NCBI GenBank assembly: GCA_963580455.1
Contig: OY756968.1
Coordinates: 9,647,544 to 9,711,543 of the forward strand
Reading direction: 5' to 3'
DNA: 64,000 bases
Source: Euonymus europaeus
Taxonomy: Eukaryota > Streptophyta > Magnoliopsida > Celastrales > Celastraceae
Part shown: positions 47,630-59,350 of the stretch, in pieces
How positions within the stretch are numbered: the first letter of the stretch is position 1
Layout: every line of letters starts with the position of its first letter
Notes under the pieces: model-generated
What the model saw: the letters and a program-made list of their open reading frames with translations, nothing else
Databases searched by the model: none
Told to the model about the DNA's origin: nothing
Translations under genes and position numbers: made by a program

Positions 47630-49795
47630 TGTGAAACCCCGACCCAAAAAGATTTAAGTTTGAGTCGAACCTCGGATGATCCGTGAGGTACGGAATCATG
47701 GAATAATGGTTTTGAGCTTGGTTCAGTAAATGGGTCATAACTTTTAGTATACATGTCCGTTTCGGGCCCGTAATATATCAAATCGAAGCTTGAACCGAGC
47801 CGGAAAATAAAATTTAGGAAAATTGGGTTTCTGAAAAACAGAGACCTTCCGGACGCTTAAAACAGCCGTTCGGACGGTTTGTGCAGGAACTGAGGCAGAG
47901 AAGTTTTTAGAGGAAGTTTTGGTGCTGTGAACAGTAGACCGTCCGGACACCTTAACGAGGCGTCTGGACGGTTAAGCCTGCGAAGTGGGCAGAGAGTGGA
48001 GGAAGAGGCAAGCGTCCGGACGGTCACTTGAGGCGTCCGGACGATTATCGGGAAATCAGTTTTTAAGCTTAGTTTTAGGCATTTCTGGGCATTTCCAACC
48101 TTGGGAGCCCGTCTAGAGAGAGAAAGTGAGAGAGAAGAAGAGAGAGAAGGAGATTTTGGCAAGAGATTGACTTGGCGATTGTGGATTGATGATCCTTGAA
48201 GCTAAGTAAGGAAGATTCAAGGTTGATTCAAGTGATTTGGTAAGTTTTTCATAGTTTTTGTAAATTCTAGGTTTTTCTGGATTTGCTAGATTCTTGAAGA
48301 GTTGAGTTCTATGCTTTAGATATATTGTTTATAGGTTGATTTTGGATGTTTATGTAGATTGGTTTGTGATTTGGAGTAGAGTTGAGCTTGGGTTGAGTTT
48401 GGAGGATTTTGGAGAAATTTCTAGAGAGAGAAGGTGAGTAATCTCGAAATTTTGGATATAATTGATGTTTATATGAGTTGTTGGTTGTTTATTGATGCTT
48501 GTGAGGGTTCGGTTATGCCACATTGTAGGTTTGGGCAAACCGGAACCCTAGGAATGGAATTTGGGAAATTGTGGTAATTTACTCGACACGAGGTAGGGGA
48601 TTTCCAACCATACTTTCTATCGTTCGTTTTTGATATGTAAAGAGCTTTTCGATTCCTCATTGGTCGTTCCATTTGTGTTTCCGCCTTAATTGCTCCTAAG
48701 GGGAAACGAACCCTAATTGTGATTCTTGTTGATTCTTGATGTTGCATGACCCGAGTGTGTGTGTTCCATCTCCTATGGACACGATGTGATTTCCGTTCAT
48801 GCATCATGGTAGTTATGTATATATATATGTAGGTTGTTCATATATATCTATTCAACATGTCATGACATAATGCATTAGAGTTGCATGGGGGACCGGGTAT
48901 GGACTCGGGAACCTTTAGGTTTCTTGAAAGCTACTTGGGGGGATGACGAGGTGATGAGAGTTACCACTGAGTCATGTGAACTCCAAGTAGGATAACGCAC
49001 TAGGGGTAAGGTCAAGAGTGACTTGCCTTGTGGGGTGCGGGCATGATAGGTTCACGCAACCGGATGATCCTAGGAGTGGTTGGTTGTGGTGAGCTTGCTC
49101 CCGTGCAATATTTCATTGAGTTGCAATGATATTGTGGTTGTTATGCTCCGAAGGGGTTATCCGGGTAAATGTTGATGTGAATTGTTGAGTATACGTTCAT
49201 GTGGTAGGAACATATTGATGCATTACTTTCCTTTGGTTCAGCTTATATTGATGTTTACTTCATACCCTACTGAGCTTCTAGCTCACTCCTTTACTTTCTT
49301 CCTTCCACAGGAGACACTGGTACAGGTACTGGTGCTGCGGATCGGTGAGAAGGTCGTGTCATGGATGGCCCTGGATAGAATAGGGTGCTAGAGATATACT
49401 CTATGCATGTGGGTGTATGTAGTATATCTATGTTGAGAGAATATAACCATTTGGCACGGTGGTGCTTGTATGTGGATGTAGATGTTGATATATGGTTATA
49501 TTTGATGTGTTATAAATCTGTGTGTTGATTTATATGTGATGCCATCAGTTTGTGCATGCTGGTAATGGATGGCCTGAGGCCTAGGGTCAGGATTGCATGT
49601 GGTTGAGGCCCGAGGCCTATGTTACTAGATTGCTAGTGTGATGTTGTTGTTGCTGCGTTTCTGATGCAGGTGGGCACTCTCCGATATACGGGGAGGTGCC
49701 GCCGGATTTCCGGTTGATCCCGGATGTTCACACTAGTGACCTAGGAAGGGTGCGGAGAGAGCACCCAGTCGCGTTTCCGGAAACGGGGCGTGACA
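47630..49795 (+). mobile_element. G-family solo LTR inside copia gag, TSD CATGA
   Basis: A 2166-bp LTR starting TGTGAAACCCCGACCC and ending GGGGCGTGACA, flanked by the perfect 5-bp repeat CATGA (47625-47629 and 49796-49800). It is collinear with the G2 5' LTR through most of its length (for example ACTGAGCTTCTAGCTCACTC, GAGACACTGGTACAGGTACT), but its U3 has three CGTCCGGACG-type modules in place of GCGCCTAGGCGC. There is no internal coding region. A GA-rich run lies at about 48112-48152. It is the youngest layer at this spot: satellite, then copia, then this LTR. Confidence 0.95.
47844..48047 (+). promoter_or_regulatory. Three CGTCCGGACG palindrome modules in solo LTR U3
   Basis: Modules at 47844-47878, 47938-47976 and 48011-48047 each hold two GTC.GGACG half-palindromes separated by about 20 bases, often with a CTTAA or CTTGAGG spacer. 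Spacing and location in U3 suggest binding sites; no direct evidence for function. Confidence 0.4.
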
Positions 49796-49800
49796 CATGA

Positions 49801-50243
49801 ACTCCAGAAAATTACTCATGAAATTTTGCCTGAAGGTATGTAGATTGATGAGCAGTTTCATGTTGCTGTGATGATTGATAAATTGCCACGAAGCTGGAAT
49901 GACTTCAAGAAGGAGCTGCGCCATAAGACAAAGGAATTTTCGATGGAAAGTCTCATCACCAAAATCAGAGTTGAGGAGGAGGCTTGAAAAAAATTCAAAA
50001 GAGAAGGTTTTTGTTGTCTCAAATGACAATAATAAAACTCCAGCGCACTTGAAGACAAACAAGAAAGTGATGAAGCCAAACCACAACCAAAACCAGAATC
50101 GGAGATTCAACCAGAATAACAACAAGAAGAGTTACAACTAGAACAAGAGCAATAATAGGCCCCCTTCAAGGCAGCAAACACAAAACAACAATCAGTTTAT
50201 GTGTTTTGCTTGCAATAAACCTGGTCATATGGCTCGAAACTGC
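49801..50243 (+). pseudogene. Copia gag, 3' part with CCHC knuckle
   Basis: Gag resumes in frame after the TSD with LQKITHEILPEGM, a stop at about 49840, then [21 protein letters not shown], a stop at about 49985 and a frameshift nearby. Beyond it there is an Asn-rich stretch (NHNQNQNRRFNQNNNKK), another stop at 50139-50141, and the nucleocapsid zinc knuckle CFACNKPGHMARNC at 50202-50243 with all four ligands intact. Confidence 0.85.
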
Positions 50244-51761
50244 AGAAATCGTAAATCTATAGCTCAAGCCAATATGATTGAGGAGGAGCCACTTGTGGCT
50301 ATGATTACTGAAATCAATATGATTTCTGGATCTGAGGGGTGGTGGGCAGATTCTGGTGCTGGTCGACACATTTGTTATGATCGTTCTTGGTTCAAGAGTT
50401 ATTTTGAAGAAAAAGATATGAAAGTGTTGTTGGGTAACTCCCACACCACTAAGGTTGCTGGTGTTGGCAACATGGAATTAAAGTTTACTTTTGGAAGAAC
50501 ACTCCTTCTTAAGGATGTTCTGCACACTCCAGAAATGAGAAAGAATCTTGTTTCTAGCTTTGTACTCAATAAGGCTGGGTTTGTCCAGAATATTGGTTCT
50601 GATCAATATATCACCACCAAAAATGGCTCTTTTGTGGGTAAGGGATATGCTTGTGATGGTATGTTCAAACTCAACATTGATATGAATAAAAATGTTGCAT
50701 CTTCTTCTTATATTGTTAGTTCCTTTAATGTTTGGCATGCTAGACTTTGTCATATTAACAAAAGATTAATTAAAAATATGAGCAGTCTAGGTATAATTCC
50801 GAATGTATCATTGGATGATTTTGATAAGTGTGAATCATGTAGTCAAGCTAAAATCACCAAAACTCCGCATAAATCAGTAGAACGAAAATCTGAGCCTCTT
50901 GATTTAATACATTCAGATATATGTGAATTTGAAGGCGTGTTAACTAGAAATGGAAAACGATATTTTATCACATTTATCGATGATCATTCAAATTATACAT
51001 ATGTTTATTTGATGAGGCATAAAAGTGAAGCTCTTGATATATTTCGAGTCTTTATAAAAGAAATTGAAAATCAGTTTGGGAAAAAGATTAAGAAATTGCA
51101 TAGTGATAGAGGTACTGAATATTGTTCTATAGAATTTAATAAGCTATATGAAAATATTGGCATAATTCATGAAGTAACTGCACCTTATTCACCATAAATG
51201 AATGGAAAAGCTGAAAGGAAAAATAGAACTTTGTGTGAACTTGTTGTAGCTACATTGTTAAATTCTGGTAGTACTTCTTATTGGTGGGGAGAAATTATTT
51301 TAACTGTATGTTATGTTTTGAATAGAGTACCTAATTCTAAAAATAATGTTTCTCCTATAGAATTGTGGTTAAATAGAAAACCTAATTGGGGATGTTTGGC
51401 ATATGTTAGAATACCGGATCCAAAAAGGTCTAAACTAGCTAGTAGAGCATATGAGTTTGTTTTTATTGGATATGCAATAAATAGCAAAGCATATAGGTTA
51501 TATGATATTAAAAATAGTGTGGTTATCGAATCGCTTGATGCTGAATTTTTCGAGGATAAGTTTCCTTTTAAATCTAGAAATAGTGGGGGTTCAAGTGGAG
51601 ATAATGGCATCGATGAATCTGATTTGTTAAAACAAAAAGAACTAGATACAACTACACCTGAGTTAATAAGAAGCGTAATACCTAGGGTAGCGAAAGATTT
51701 TGGATCTGATTTTTATGCGTTTACGTTAGAAGGTGATCCTGTTACTTTAGAAGAGGCATAG
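50244..51761 (+). pseudogene. Copia protease and integrase, broken by stops
   Basis: Pol region in the same frame as the zinc knuckle. The aspartic protease site reads WWADSGAGRHIC, with D-S-G at 50349-50357. The GAG-preintegrase finger follows (WHARLCHINKR ... CESCSQAK). Integrase core catalytic residues are Asp at 50916-50918 (HSDI), Asp at 51105-51107 (HSDRGTEY) and Glu at 51213-51215 (GKAERKNR), so all three are kept. A TAA at 51195-51197 separates the second and third of them, and a TAG closes the frame at 51759-51761. Copia-type C-terminal text (GYAINSKAYRLYD) is present. Confidence 0.9.
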
Positions 51762-52535
51762 AAATCTACGGATTCTGAATTATGGCAAGAAGCTGTAAAT
51801 GATGAAATGGATTCGTTACAGTCAAATAAAACTTGGAAATAACTACGACTTACCTCCTGGATGTAAAGCTATAGGATGTAAATGGATACTAAAAAAAAAA
51901 CTGAAAGCTGATGGTTCTATAGAAAAATATAAAGCAAGACTAGTTGCTAAAGGGTTTAGACAAAAAGAAAATATTGATTTTTGTGATACTTACTCTCCTG
52001 TCACCAGAATTACATCTATTCTTATTTTACTCGCTATTGCTGTTGTTAATGATTTAATTGTGCATCAAATGGATGTTAAGACAGCCTTCTTGAATGGTGA
52101 TTTGGAAGAAGAAATATACATGGATCGGCCTGAAGGTTTTATTATTCTAGGGCAAGAGCATAAGGTATGTAAATTAGAAAATTCTTTATATGGCCTTAAG
52201 CAAGCACCAAAACAGTGGCATGACAAATTTGATTCGTTGGTTATTCGTTGGTTATTAGTCATGGTTTTAGAATAAATGAAAGTGACAAGTGTGTATATTA
52301 TAAGTTTATTGATAATGTATGCACTATAATATGCTTATATGTGGATGATTTGTTGATAGTTGGATCACATATTGATGCTGTAAATGAAGTAAAAATTTTA
52401 CTTAGCAAGAATTTTGATATGAAGGATCTTGGAGAGGCTGACCTTATTCTTGGAATTAAAATTACTAGAACAAGTAATGGAATATCATTAGATCAATCTC
52501 ATTATATTGAAAAAATGTTGCGTAAATATAATTAA
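51762..52535 (+). pseudogene. Copia reverse transcriptase, frameshifted
   Basis: After a frameshift near 51840 the frame shows CKWILKKKLKADGSIEKYKA, LVAKGFRQKENIDF, the first RT Asp in HQMDVKTAFLNGDLEEEI, and SLYGLKQAPKQWHDKF. An exact 11-bp tandem duplication (52235-52256) then shifts the frame by two. The next frame (from 52248) carries the catalytic YVDD at 52338-52349 and KDLGEADLILGIKI, ending at a stop at 52533-52535. Catalytic residues are intact; the enzyme is lost through the breaks. Confidence 0.9.
52235..52256 (+). repeat. Exact 11-bp tandem duplication in copia RT
   Basis: CGTTGGTTATT occurs at 52235-52245 and again at 52246-52256 with no mismatch. The added 11 bases account for the frame change between the two RT parts. 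Confidence 0.9.
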
Positions 52536-53291
52536 TTTGATTGCAAACCTGTTTCTTCCCCGTATGATCCAAGTGTTAAGTTGTATAAAAATACTGGTGA
52601 AAGAATTAGACAAACTGAGTATGCTAGCATAATTGGTAGTCTTTGATATGCCACTGATTGCACGCGACCAGATATTGCATATGTTGTTGGGGTTCTCTGC
52701 AGGTTTACTAACTCTCCAAGTGAGGAGCATTGGTTTGCTATTGAAAGGCTCATGCGTTATCTGAAAAGAACCATGAACCTAGGATTACATTTCCAGAGGT
52801 TTCCCGCTGTCCTTGAGGGATTTAGCGATGCAGATTGGAACACCCTTTCGGATGATTCCAAAGCAACCGGTGGTTACATATTTTGTATCGCTGGTGGGGC
52901 TGTTTCTTGGAAGTCAAAGAAACAAACTATTCTAGCTCAGTCCATTATGGAGTCAGAGCTTATAGCTTTGGCTACAACTAGTGAGGAGGCTAGTTGGATG
53001 AGAAATTTTTTGTTAGATACTCCCTTTTTGGAAAGACCAACACCAGCTGTTCTAATCCATTGTGATAGTACCGCGGCTATCGCTCGAGTTTAGAATCGTT
53101 ATTATAACGGAAAAAGTCGACATATTCGTCGGAAGCATAGTACTGTTAGAGAGTATCTTTCTACAGGTGTTGTAAGAGTGGATTATGTACAGTCCTCAAA
53201 GAATCTTGCTGATCCTTTGACGAAAGGATTAGCACGTGAAAAGGTATGGGATACCTCGAAAGGAATGGGGCTAAAGCCAATCGAAAAATGA
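52536..53291 (+). pseudogene. Copia RNase H, broken by stops
   Basis: Same frame as the second RT part. It shows YATDCTRPDIAY, RYLKRTMNLGLHF, the RNase H Asp in GFSDADWNT, SKATGGYIF, AQSIMESELIALA and HCDSTAAIA, then KSRHIRRKHSTVREYL and NLADPLTKGL, ending at 53289-53291. Stops interrupt it at about 52644 and 53091. Length and order match the normal C-terminus of copia pol. Confidence 0.88.
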
Positions 53292-53837
53292 GTCACTAAT
53301 AATGGTAACCCAACCTGTTGAGTGGAGATCCCGCAAAAAGGTTCAATGGGAAGAACAAGTCATTAGTGATACAAATGAAGTCATGCAAACATATTTGGAG
53401 TCTTATTCTCCTAGCTCATTCCTATTGCATGACACTCTGTAGCGTCATAAAAGGAGTTTTTTAAACTCTTAATGAGATCTATAGCAATAGTGGGATGTTA
53501 TCCTACATAAACATCTTTGATAGTCTCACCTATGTATATGTGAATGTGGGGCCACATTCTATAAGAACTTGGCAAATTCTTTAGAGCATATACTAAAACT
53601 GGGATATAAGCACATGGCCGAAACGTGCTGGCTTCTGAATTGCGTGTTAGGAGAATTGTGTGTGATAATTCTACTTTGTATATCCTAGGAAGATAGTTCA
53701 AAAGTATCTCACTATTTATCCTTATACATTGAATGATCTATCACTACGTAAAGGTTCAAGTTTACAAAACACCTTTACTTATAGACATTTCTCGACTGTT
53801 TTCTCAAGAATCGTGAGCTTACTTTTCTTTTAAATAT
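53292..53837 (+). other. Copia 3' untranslated region
   Basis: Non-coding DNA between the end of pol and the polypurine tract, typical in position and length for a copia element (GTTGAGTGGAGATCCCGC near its start). The minus-strand open frame at 53498-53701 has no domain. Confidence 0.7.
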
Positions 53838-53848
53838 AAGTGGGGGAT
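53838..53848 (+). other. Polypurine tract of copia element
   Basis: AAGTGGGGGAT directly before the 3' LTR, the expected primer site for plus-strand DNA synthesis. Confidence 0.85.
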
Positions 53849-54520
53849 TGTTGATGTTTTGAGTATATTTAAAAGAATTTCTTTGTGTTAATGATTCAAT
53901 GAATTGAAGAGCGTAGGCATGGTTAAGGTTTTGGATACTCAAAGTTAGAAACCCAAGTTCAAGGGGTCCCTACTACATACAATAAAATATATATATATAT
54001 AGGTCAAAGATGGGACTTGGGCCTTGGGGCTCTTCGGGCCTTTGATTTCTTCCTTCCACACTTAGAACTTTTTCTTTCCTTTTTCAAACATTTTTTGAAC
54101 GTTTTGGCATTGATCTTATAATTGATTTTTTTAACGTTTGAATTGATTGAGTCATTGATTTGGTTATAAATCAAAACACGTTTTGCTGCTTTTATGGAAG
54201 CATTTTGATTACCCAACTGATTTTGGGGAAACTGTTTTTGGAAACAAACGTTTTCTTTTTTACTTTAAAAAACATGGAGGTAAGCTCGGGTTCAAATACA
54301 GAATTACAGAAAAACATTTTTTAGAGAGAAAACACGTAAATCACTGATACAAAAGGTGTATTGGGCTTGTTTTATCCTAGGGACGACGCAGCCGAATCAC
54401 TGCTTGCACAGAAGAGGCGGAGCTGCGAATCGTCTTAAAGAAAGCGACCTAGTTCGTGACTCAAGCCGGTGAAGTTTATTTCAATCTCTTGGTTTCCGTT
54501 TTGAGGTAATATCTATAACA
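53849..54520 (+). repeat. 3' LTR of copia element
   Basis: 672 bp, starting TGTTGATGTTTTGAG and ending AATATCTATAACA. It keeps the 188-bp segment lost from the 5' LTR but lacks about 12 and 26 bases present there (around 46960-47010). Confidence 0.93.
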
Positions 54521-57500
54521 TATACCTATAAAATTTGACATAAAATAACAATGAAAAATGTACACTAACCAACTTTGATGGTTTGAAATTTCTCAATTCT
54601 CTCAATAGAGGAGCTTTTAATGATTTTCTCCATTTGAGATCGAAAGTTAATCTTTTTGACAACAAAATATTGTACGAAATGCATAATAATAACTCTGGAC
54701 ATAAAACAACAACAAAAAGTGTATACATATAAACTTTGGTAGTTCGGAATTGCTCAACTATCTCCATGGAGGAACTTTTAATGGTCTTGTCCATTTCGGA
54801 AAAAGGTGGTCTTTTGGGAACAAAACAATATACGGAGTCTATACTTATAAAATTTGAAATAAAATAACAATCAAAAGTGTATACCGATCAACTTTGGTGG
54901 TTTGAAATTGCCCAATTTCCTCCATAGATGAGTTTTTAACGGTTTTTTTCAATTAAGAACGGAAGTTGGTCTTTCGAAAATGAAACAATCTACAAAGTGT
55001 ATACCAGTAAATTTGAACATAAACCAACAAAAAAAGTGTATACCTATCAAATTTGATGGTTCAAAATTTGTCCATTAGTGAACGCAAGTTTGTCATTTGG
55101 CATCGAAACAATCTACAGAGTCTATACTCGTATAATTTGAAATAAAATAATAATAAAAAATGTAGACCGACCAACTTTAAGGGTTTAAATTACTCAACTC
55201 TCTACATGGAGGAGCTTTCACCGGTTTTGTCCATTTGAGATAGAAATAACAATAAAAAGTGCACACCGACCAACCTTCGTGGTTCAGATTTGCCCAACTT
55301 TGTCCTCAGAGCAGCTTTTAACTAGTTTTTTCAATTAAGAACGAAAATTGGTCCTTTGGACACGAAGTAATCTACAAAGTGTATACAAGTAAATTAGGAT
55401 GTAAAAAACAACAAAAAGTGTAAACCTATCAAATTTGATGGTTTGGAATTACTCAACTATCTCCATGGAGAAGCTTTTAACGGTTTGTCCATTCGGGAAT
55501 GAAAGTTCATCTTTTGGCATTGAAACAATCTACCGAGTCTATACTCGTAAAATTTGAAATTAAATAACAATAAAAGGGCAGACCAACCAACTTTGATGGT
55601 TTGAAATGGCTCAACTCTCTTTATGGAGGAGCTTTTAACGATTTTTTTTCATTTGGGAACGAAAGTTGGTCTTTTCACAATGAAACAATCTACGAAGCGT
55701 ATACTAGTAAATTTTGACATAAACCAACAAAAAAAATGTATATCTATCAAATTTGATGGTTCGGAATTTCTCAAGTTTTTAACGGTTTAGTCCATTCGTG
55801 AATGAAAGTTTGTCTTTTGATATCGAAATAATCTTCGAAGCCTATACTCGTAGAATTTGACAAAAAGTAACAATAAAGAGTGTACACCGATCAACTTTGA
55901 TGGTTTGAAGTTGCTGAACTCTCTCGATAAATGAGCTTTTAACGGTTTTGTCTAATTGAGAACGAAAGTTGATCTTTCTGAAACGAAACAATTTACCAAG
56001 CGTACACTAGTAAATTTTGACATAAACCAACAAAAAAACTCTATACCTATCACATTTGACTGTTCAGAATTTCTCAACTCTCTCAATGGAGAAGCTTTAA
56101 ACGGTTTTTTCCAATTAAAAACAAAAGTTTGTCTTTTGGCATCGAAACAACCTACGGAGTCTATACACGTAAAATTTGACATAAAATAACAAGAAAAAGT
56201 CTAGACCGACCAACTTTGATGGTTTGGAATGGCTCAATTCTCTCCATAAAGGAGCTTTTAACTGTTTTCTTCATTTGGGAACGAAAGTTGGTCTTTTGGC
56301 AAGAAAACAATATACATAGTCTATACTCGTAAAATTTGACATAAAATAACAGTTAAACATGTACACTGACCAACTTTGATGATTTAAAATTGCTTAACTC
56401 TCTTGGTAGAGGAGCTTTTAACGGTTTTGTCCAATTGAGAATTAAAGTTGGTCTTTCACAAATGAAACAATGTACGAATCGTATAAAAGTAAATTTCCTT
56501 TTAAAGCAATAAAAAAAAGTTAAACTTATCAAATTTGATGGTTCCAAATTTCTCAACTCTTTCCATGAAGGAGCTTTTAAGGGTTTGTCTATTTAGGAAT
56601 AAAAGTTTGTTTTTTGGCATCAAAACAATCTACGACTTCTATACTCATAAAATTGGACATAAAATAACAATAAAAAGTGTACACCACCAACTTTGATGGT
56701 TCGGAATTGCTTAACTCGCTCTAGGGAGGAGCTTTTAAAGGTTTTGTCCATCTAAGATAGAAAATTGGTATTTTGGCATCGAAATAATCTATGGAGCTCA
56801 TACTCCTAAAATTTCACATAAAATAACAATAAAAAGTGTACACCGACCAACTTTCATGGTTCGGAATTTCTCAACTTGCTCCATGGAGGAGCCTTTAACA
56901 GTTTTGTCCATTTGAGATAGAAAGTTGGTCATTTGGCATCGAAACAATCTATGAAGCCTATACACATAAAATTTGACATACAATAACAATAAAATATGTA
57001 TACCAACCAACATTGATGTTCAAAATTTCTCAATTCTGTCGATAGAGGAGCTTTTAACGGTTTTCTCCATTTGAGATCGAAAGTTAATCTTTTTGAAAAC
57101 AAAACAATCTACGAAGCGCATAATAGTAACTTTGGACATAAAGCAACAAGAAAAAGTATATACCTATCAACTCTGATAGTTCAGAATTGCTCAACTATCT
57201 CCATGGAGGAACTTTTAACGGTTTCGTCCATTTCGAAAAGAAAGTTGGTCTTCTGGCAACAAAACAATATACATAATCTTTACTCAAAAAATGACATAAA
57301 ATGACAATAAAAAGTGTATACCAACCAACTTTGATGGTTTGAAATTGCTAAACTCTCTTGATGGAGGAGGTTTTAATAGTTTTGTCTAATTGAGAACTAA
57401 AGTTGGTATTTTGGAAACGAAACAATCTACGAAGCGTATACAAGTCATTTTGGACTTAAAGCAACAAAAAAAAAGTATACCTATAAAATTTGATGGTTCT

Positions 57501-59350
57501 GAATTGCTCAACTCTCTCAATGGAGGTGCTTTTATTGGTTTGTTTATTTGGGAACAAAAGTTTGTATTTTGGCATTGAAACAATCTGCGAAGTCTATACC
57601 CGTAAAATATGACACAAAATAACAATAAAAAGTGTACACCGACGAACTTTTTTGGTTCGAAATTGCTCAACTTGCTCCATGGAGGAGCTTTTAACGCTTT
57701 TGTCCATTTGAGACAGAAAGTTGGTCTTTTAGCATCGAAAAAAATTTATGGAGCCTATACTCATAAAATTTGACATAAAATAACAATAAAAAATGTATAC
57801 CGACCAACTTTGATGGTTTGAAATTGCTGAACTCTTTCAATAAATGAGCATTTAAAGGTTTTGTCAAATTGAAAACGAAAGTTGATCTTTTGGCAATGAA
57901 ACAATCAACGAAGCGTATACTAGTAAATTTTGACATAAACCAACAAAAAACGTGCATACCTATCAAATTTGATGGTTCGGAATTTCTCAACTCTCTCAAT
58001 GGAGGAGCTTTTAGTGGTTTGTCTATTTGGGAATAAAAGTTTATATTTTGGCATCGAAACAATCTACGGAGTCTATTTTCATAAAATTTGACATCAGATA
58101 ACAATAAAAAGTGTACACCAACCAACTTCGACTGTTCGAAATTGCTCAACTCACACCATGGAGGAGCTTTTAACTGTTTTGTCCATTTCAGATAAAAAGT
58201 TTGTCTTGCCATTGAAAAAATCTGTGGAGCCTATACTCAAAAAATTTGACATAAAATAACAATAAAACGTGTACACTGACCAACTTTGATGATTTGATAT
58301 TGCTCAACTCTCTTGATAGAGGAGCATTTAATGGTTTTGTCCAATTGAGAATTAAAGTTGAGATTTCAGAAACGAAACAATCTACAAATCATATACAAGT
58401 AAATTTGGATTTAAAGCAACAAAAAAATTGTATACCTATGAGATTTGATGGTTCCGAATTGATCAACTCTTTCCATGAAAGAGCTTTTAAAGGTTTGTCT
58501 ATTTGGGAACAAAAGTTTGTCTTTTTCCATTGAAACAATCTATGAATTCTATTCTCGTAAAATTTGACATAAAATAACAATAAAAAGTGTACACCGACCA
58601 ATTTTGATGGTTCAGAATTGCTCAACTCGCTCCATGGAGGAGTTTTTAACGATTTTGTCCATTTGAGATAGAAAGTTGGTTTTTTGGCATGGAAACAATC
58701 TACGGAGCCCATACTCCTAAAATTTGACATAAAATAACAATAAAAAGTGTACACCGACCATTTTTAATGGTTCAAAAATGCTCAACTCGCTCCATGAATG
58801 AGCTTTTAACAGTTTTGTCCATTTGAGATAGAAAGTTGGTCCCTTGGCATCGAAACAATCTATGGAGCCAATGCTCATAAAATTTGACATAAAATAACAA
58901 TAAAAATTGTACACCAAGTTCGAAATTTCTCAAATTTGTCAATAGAGGAGCTTTTAACGGTTTTCTCAATTTGAGATCGAAAGTTAATCTTTTTGATAGC
59001 AAAACAATATACGAAATGTATAATAGTAACTTTGGACATAAAGCAACAAGAAAAAGTGTATACCTATCAACTTTGATATTTCAGAATCGCTCAACAATCT
59101 ACATGGAGGAACTTTTAATTGTTTTGTTCATTTGGAAAAGAAAGTTGGTCTTTTGTCAATAAAACAATATACGGAGTCTGTACTCGTAAAATTTGATATA
59201 AAATAACAATAAAAAGATCATACTGACAAACTTTGATGGTTTGAAATTGGTCAACTCTCTTGATGGATGAGGTTTTAACGGTTTTGTCCAATTGAGAACT
59301 TAAGTTAGTTTTTTCAGAAAAGAAACAATCTACGAAGCATATACAAGTAA
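54521..59350. repeat. Segmental duplication within the satellite, copy 2 (right part)
   Basis: Matches 35640-40656 in monomer order and rare variants (see copy 1). Together with 46070-46680 it is one copy split by the copia element. Small deletions of about 50-60 bp distinguish it, for example near 55070 and 55245. Confidence 0.82.

Larger units (their letters stand above)
46681..54520 (+). mobile_element. Ty1/copia retrotransposon with both LTRs, TSD TATAC
   Basis: Element of 7840 bp, about 5.7 kb without the inserted solo LTR. It has TG...CA LTRs (46681-47189 and 53849-54520), a perfect TSD TATAC (46676-46680 and 54521-54525), and gag, protease, integrase, RT and RNase H in the copia order (IN before RT). 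Only 24 bases (47190-47213) separate the 5' LTR from gag, and no tRNA-Met primer binding site is recognisable there. A purine-rich tract precedes the 3' LTR. Stops and frameshifts in gag-pol make it inactive. The satellite continues in phase across the insertion. Confidence 0.95.

Noticed and set aside
49875..50141. Separate small Asn-rich gene
   Set aside because: It is copia gag in a shifted frame, between the capsid domain and the zinc knuckle.
53498..53701. Minus-strand open frame after copia pol
   Set aside because: Lies in the copia 3' untranslated region, no motif, low-complexity context.
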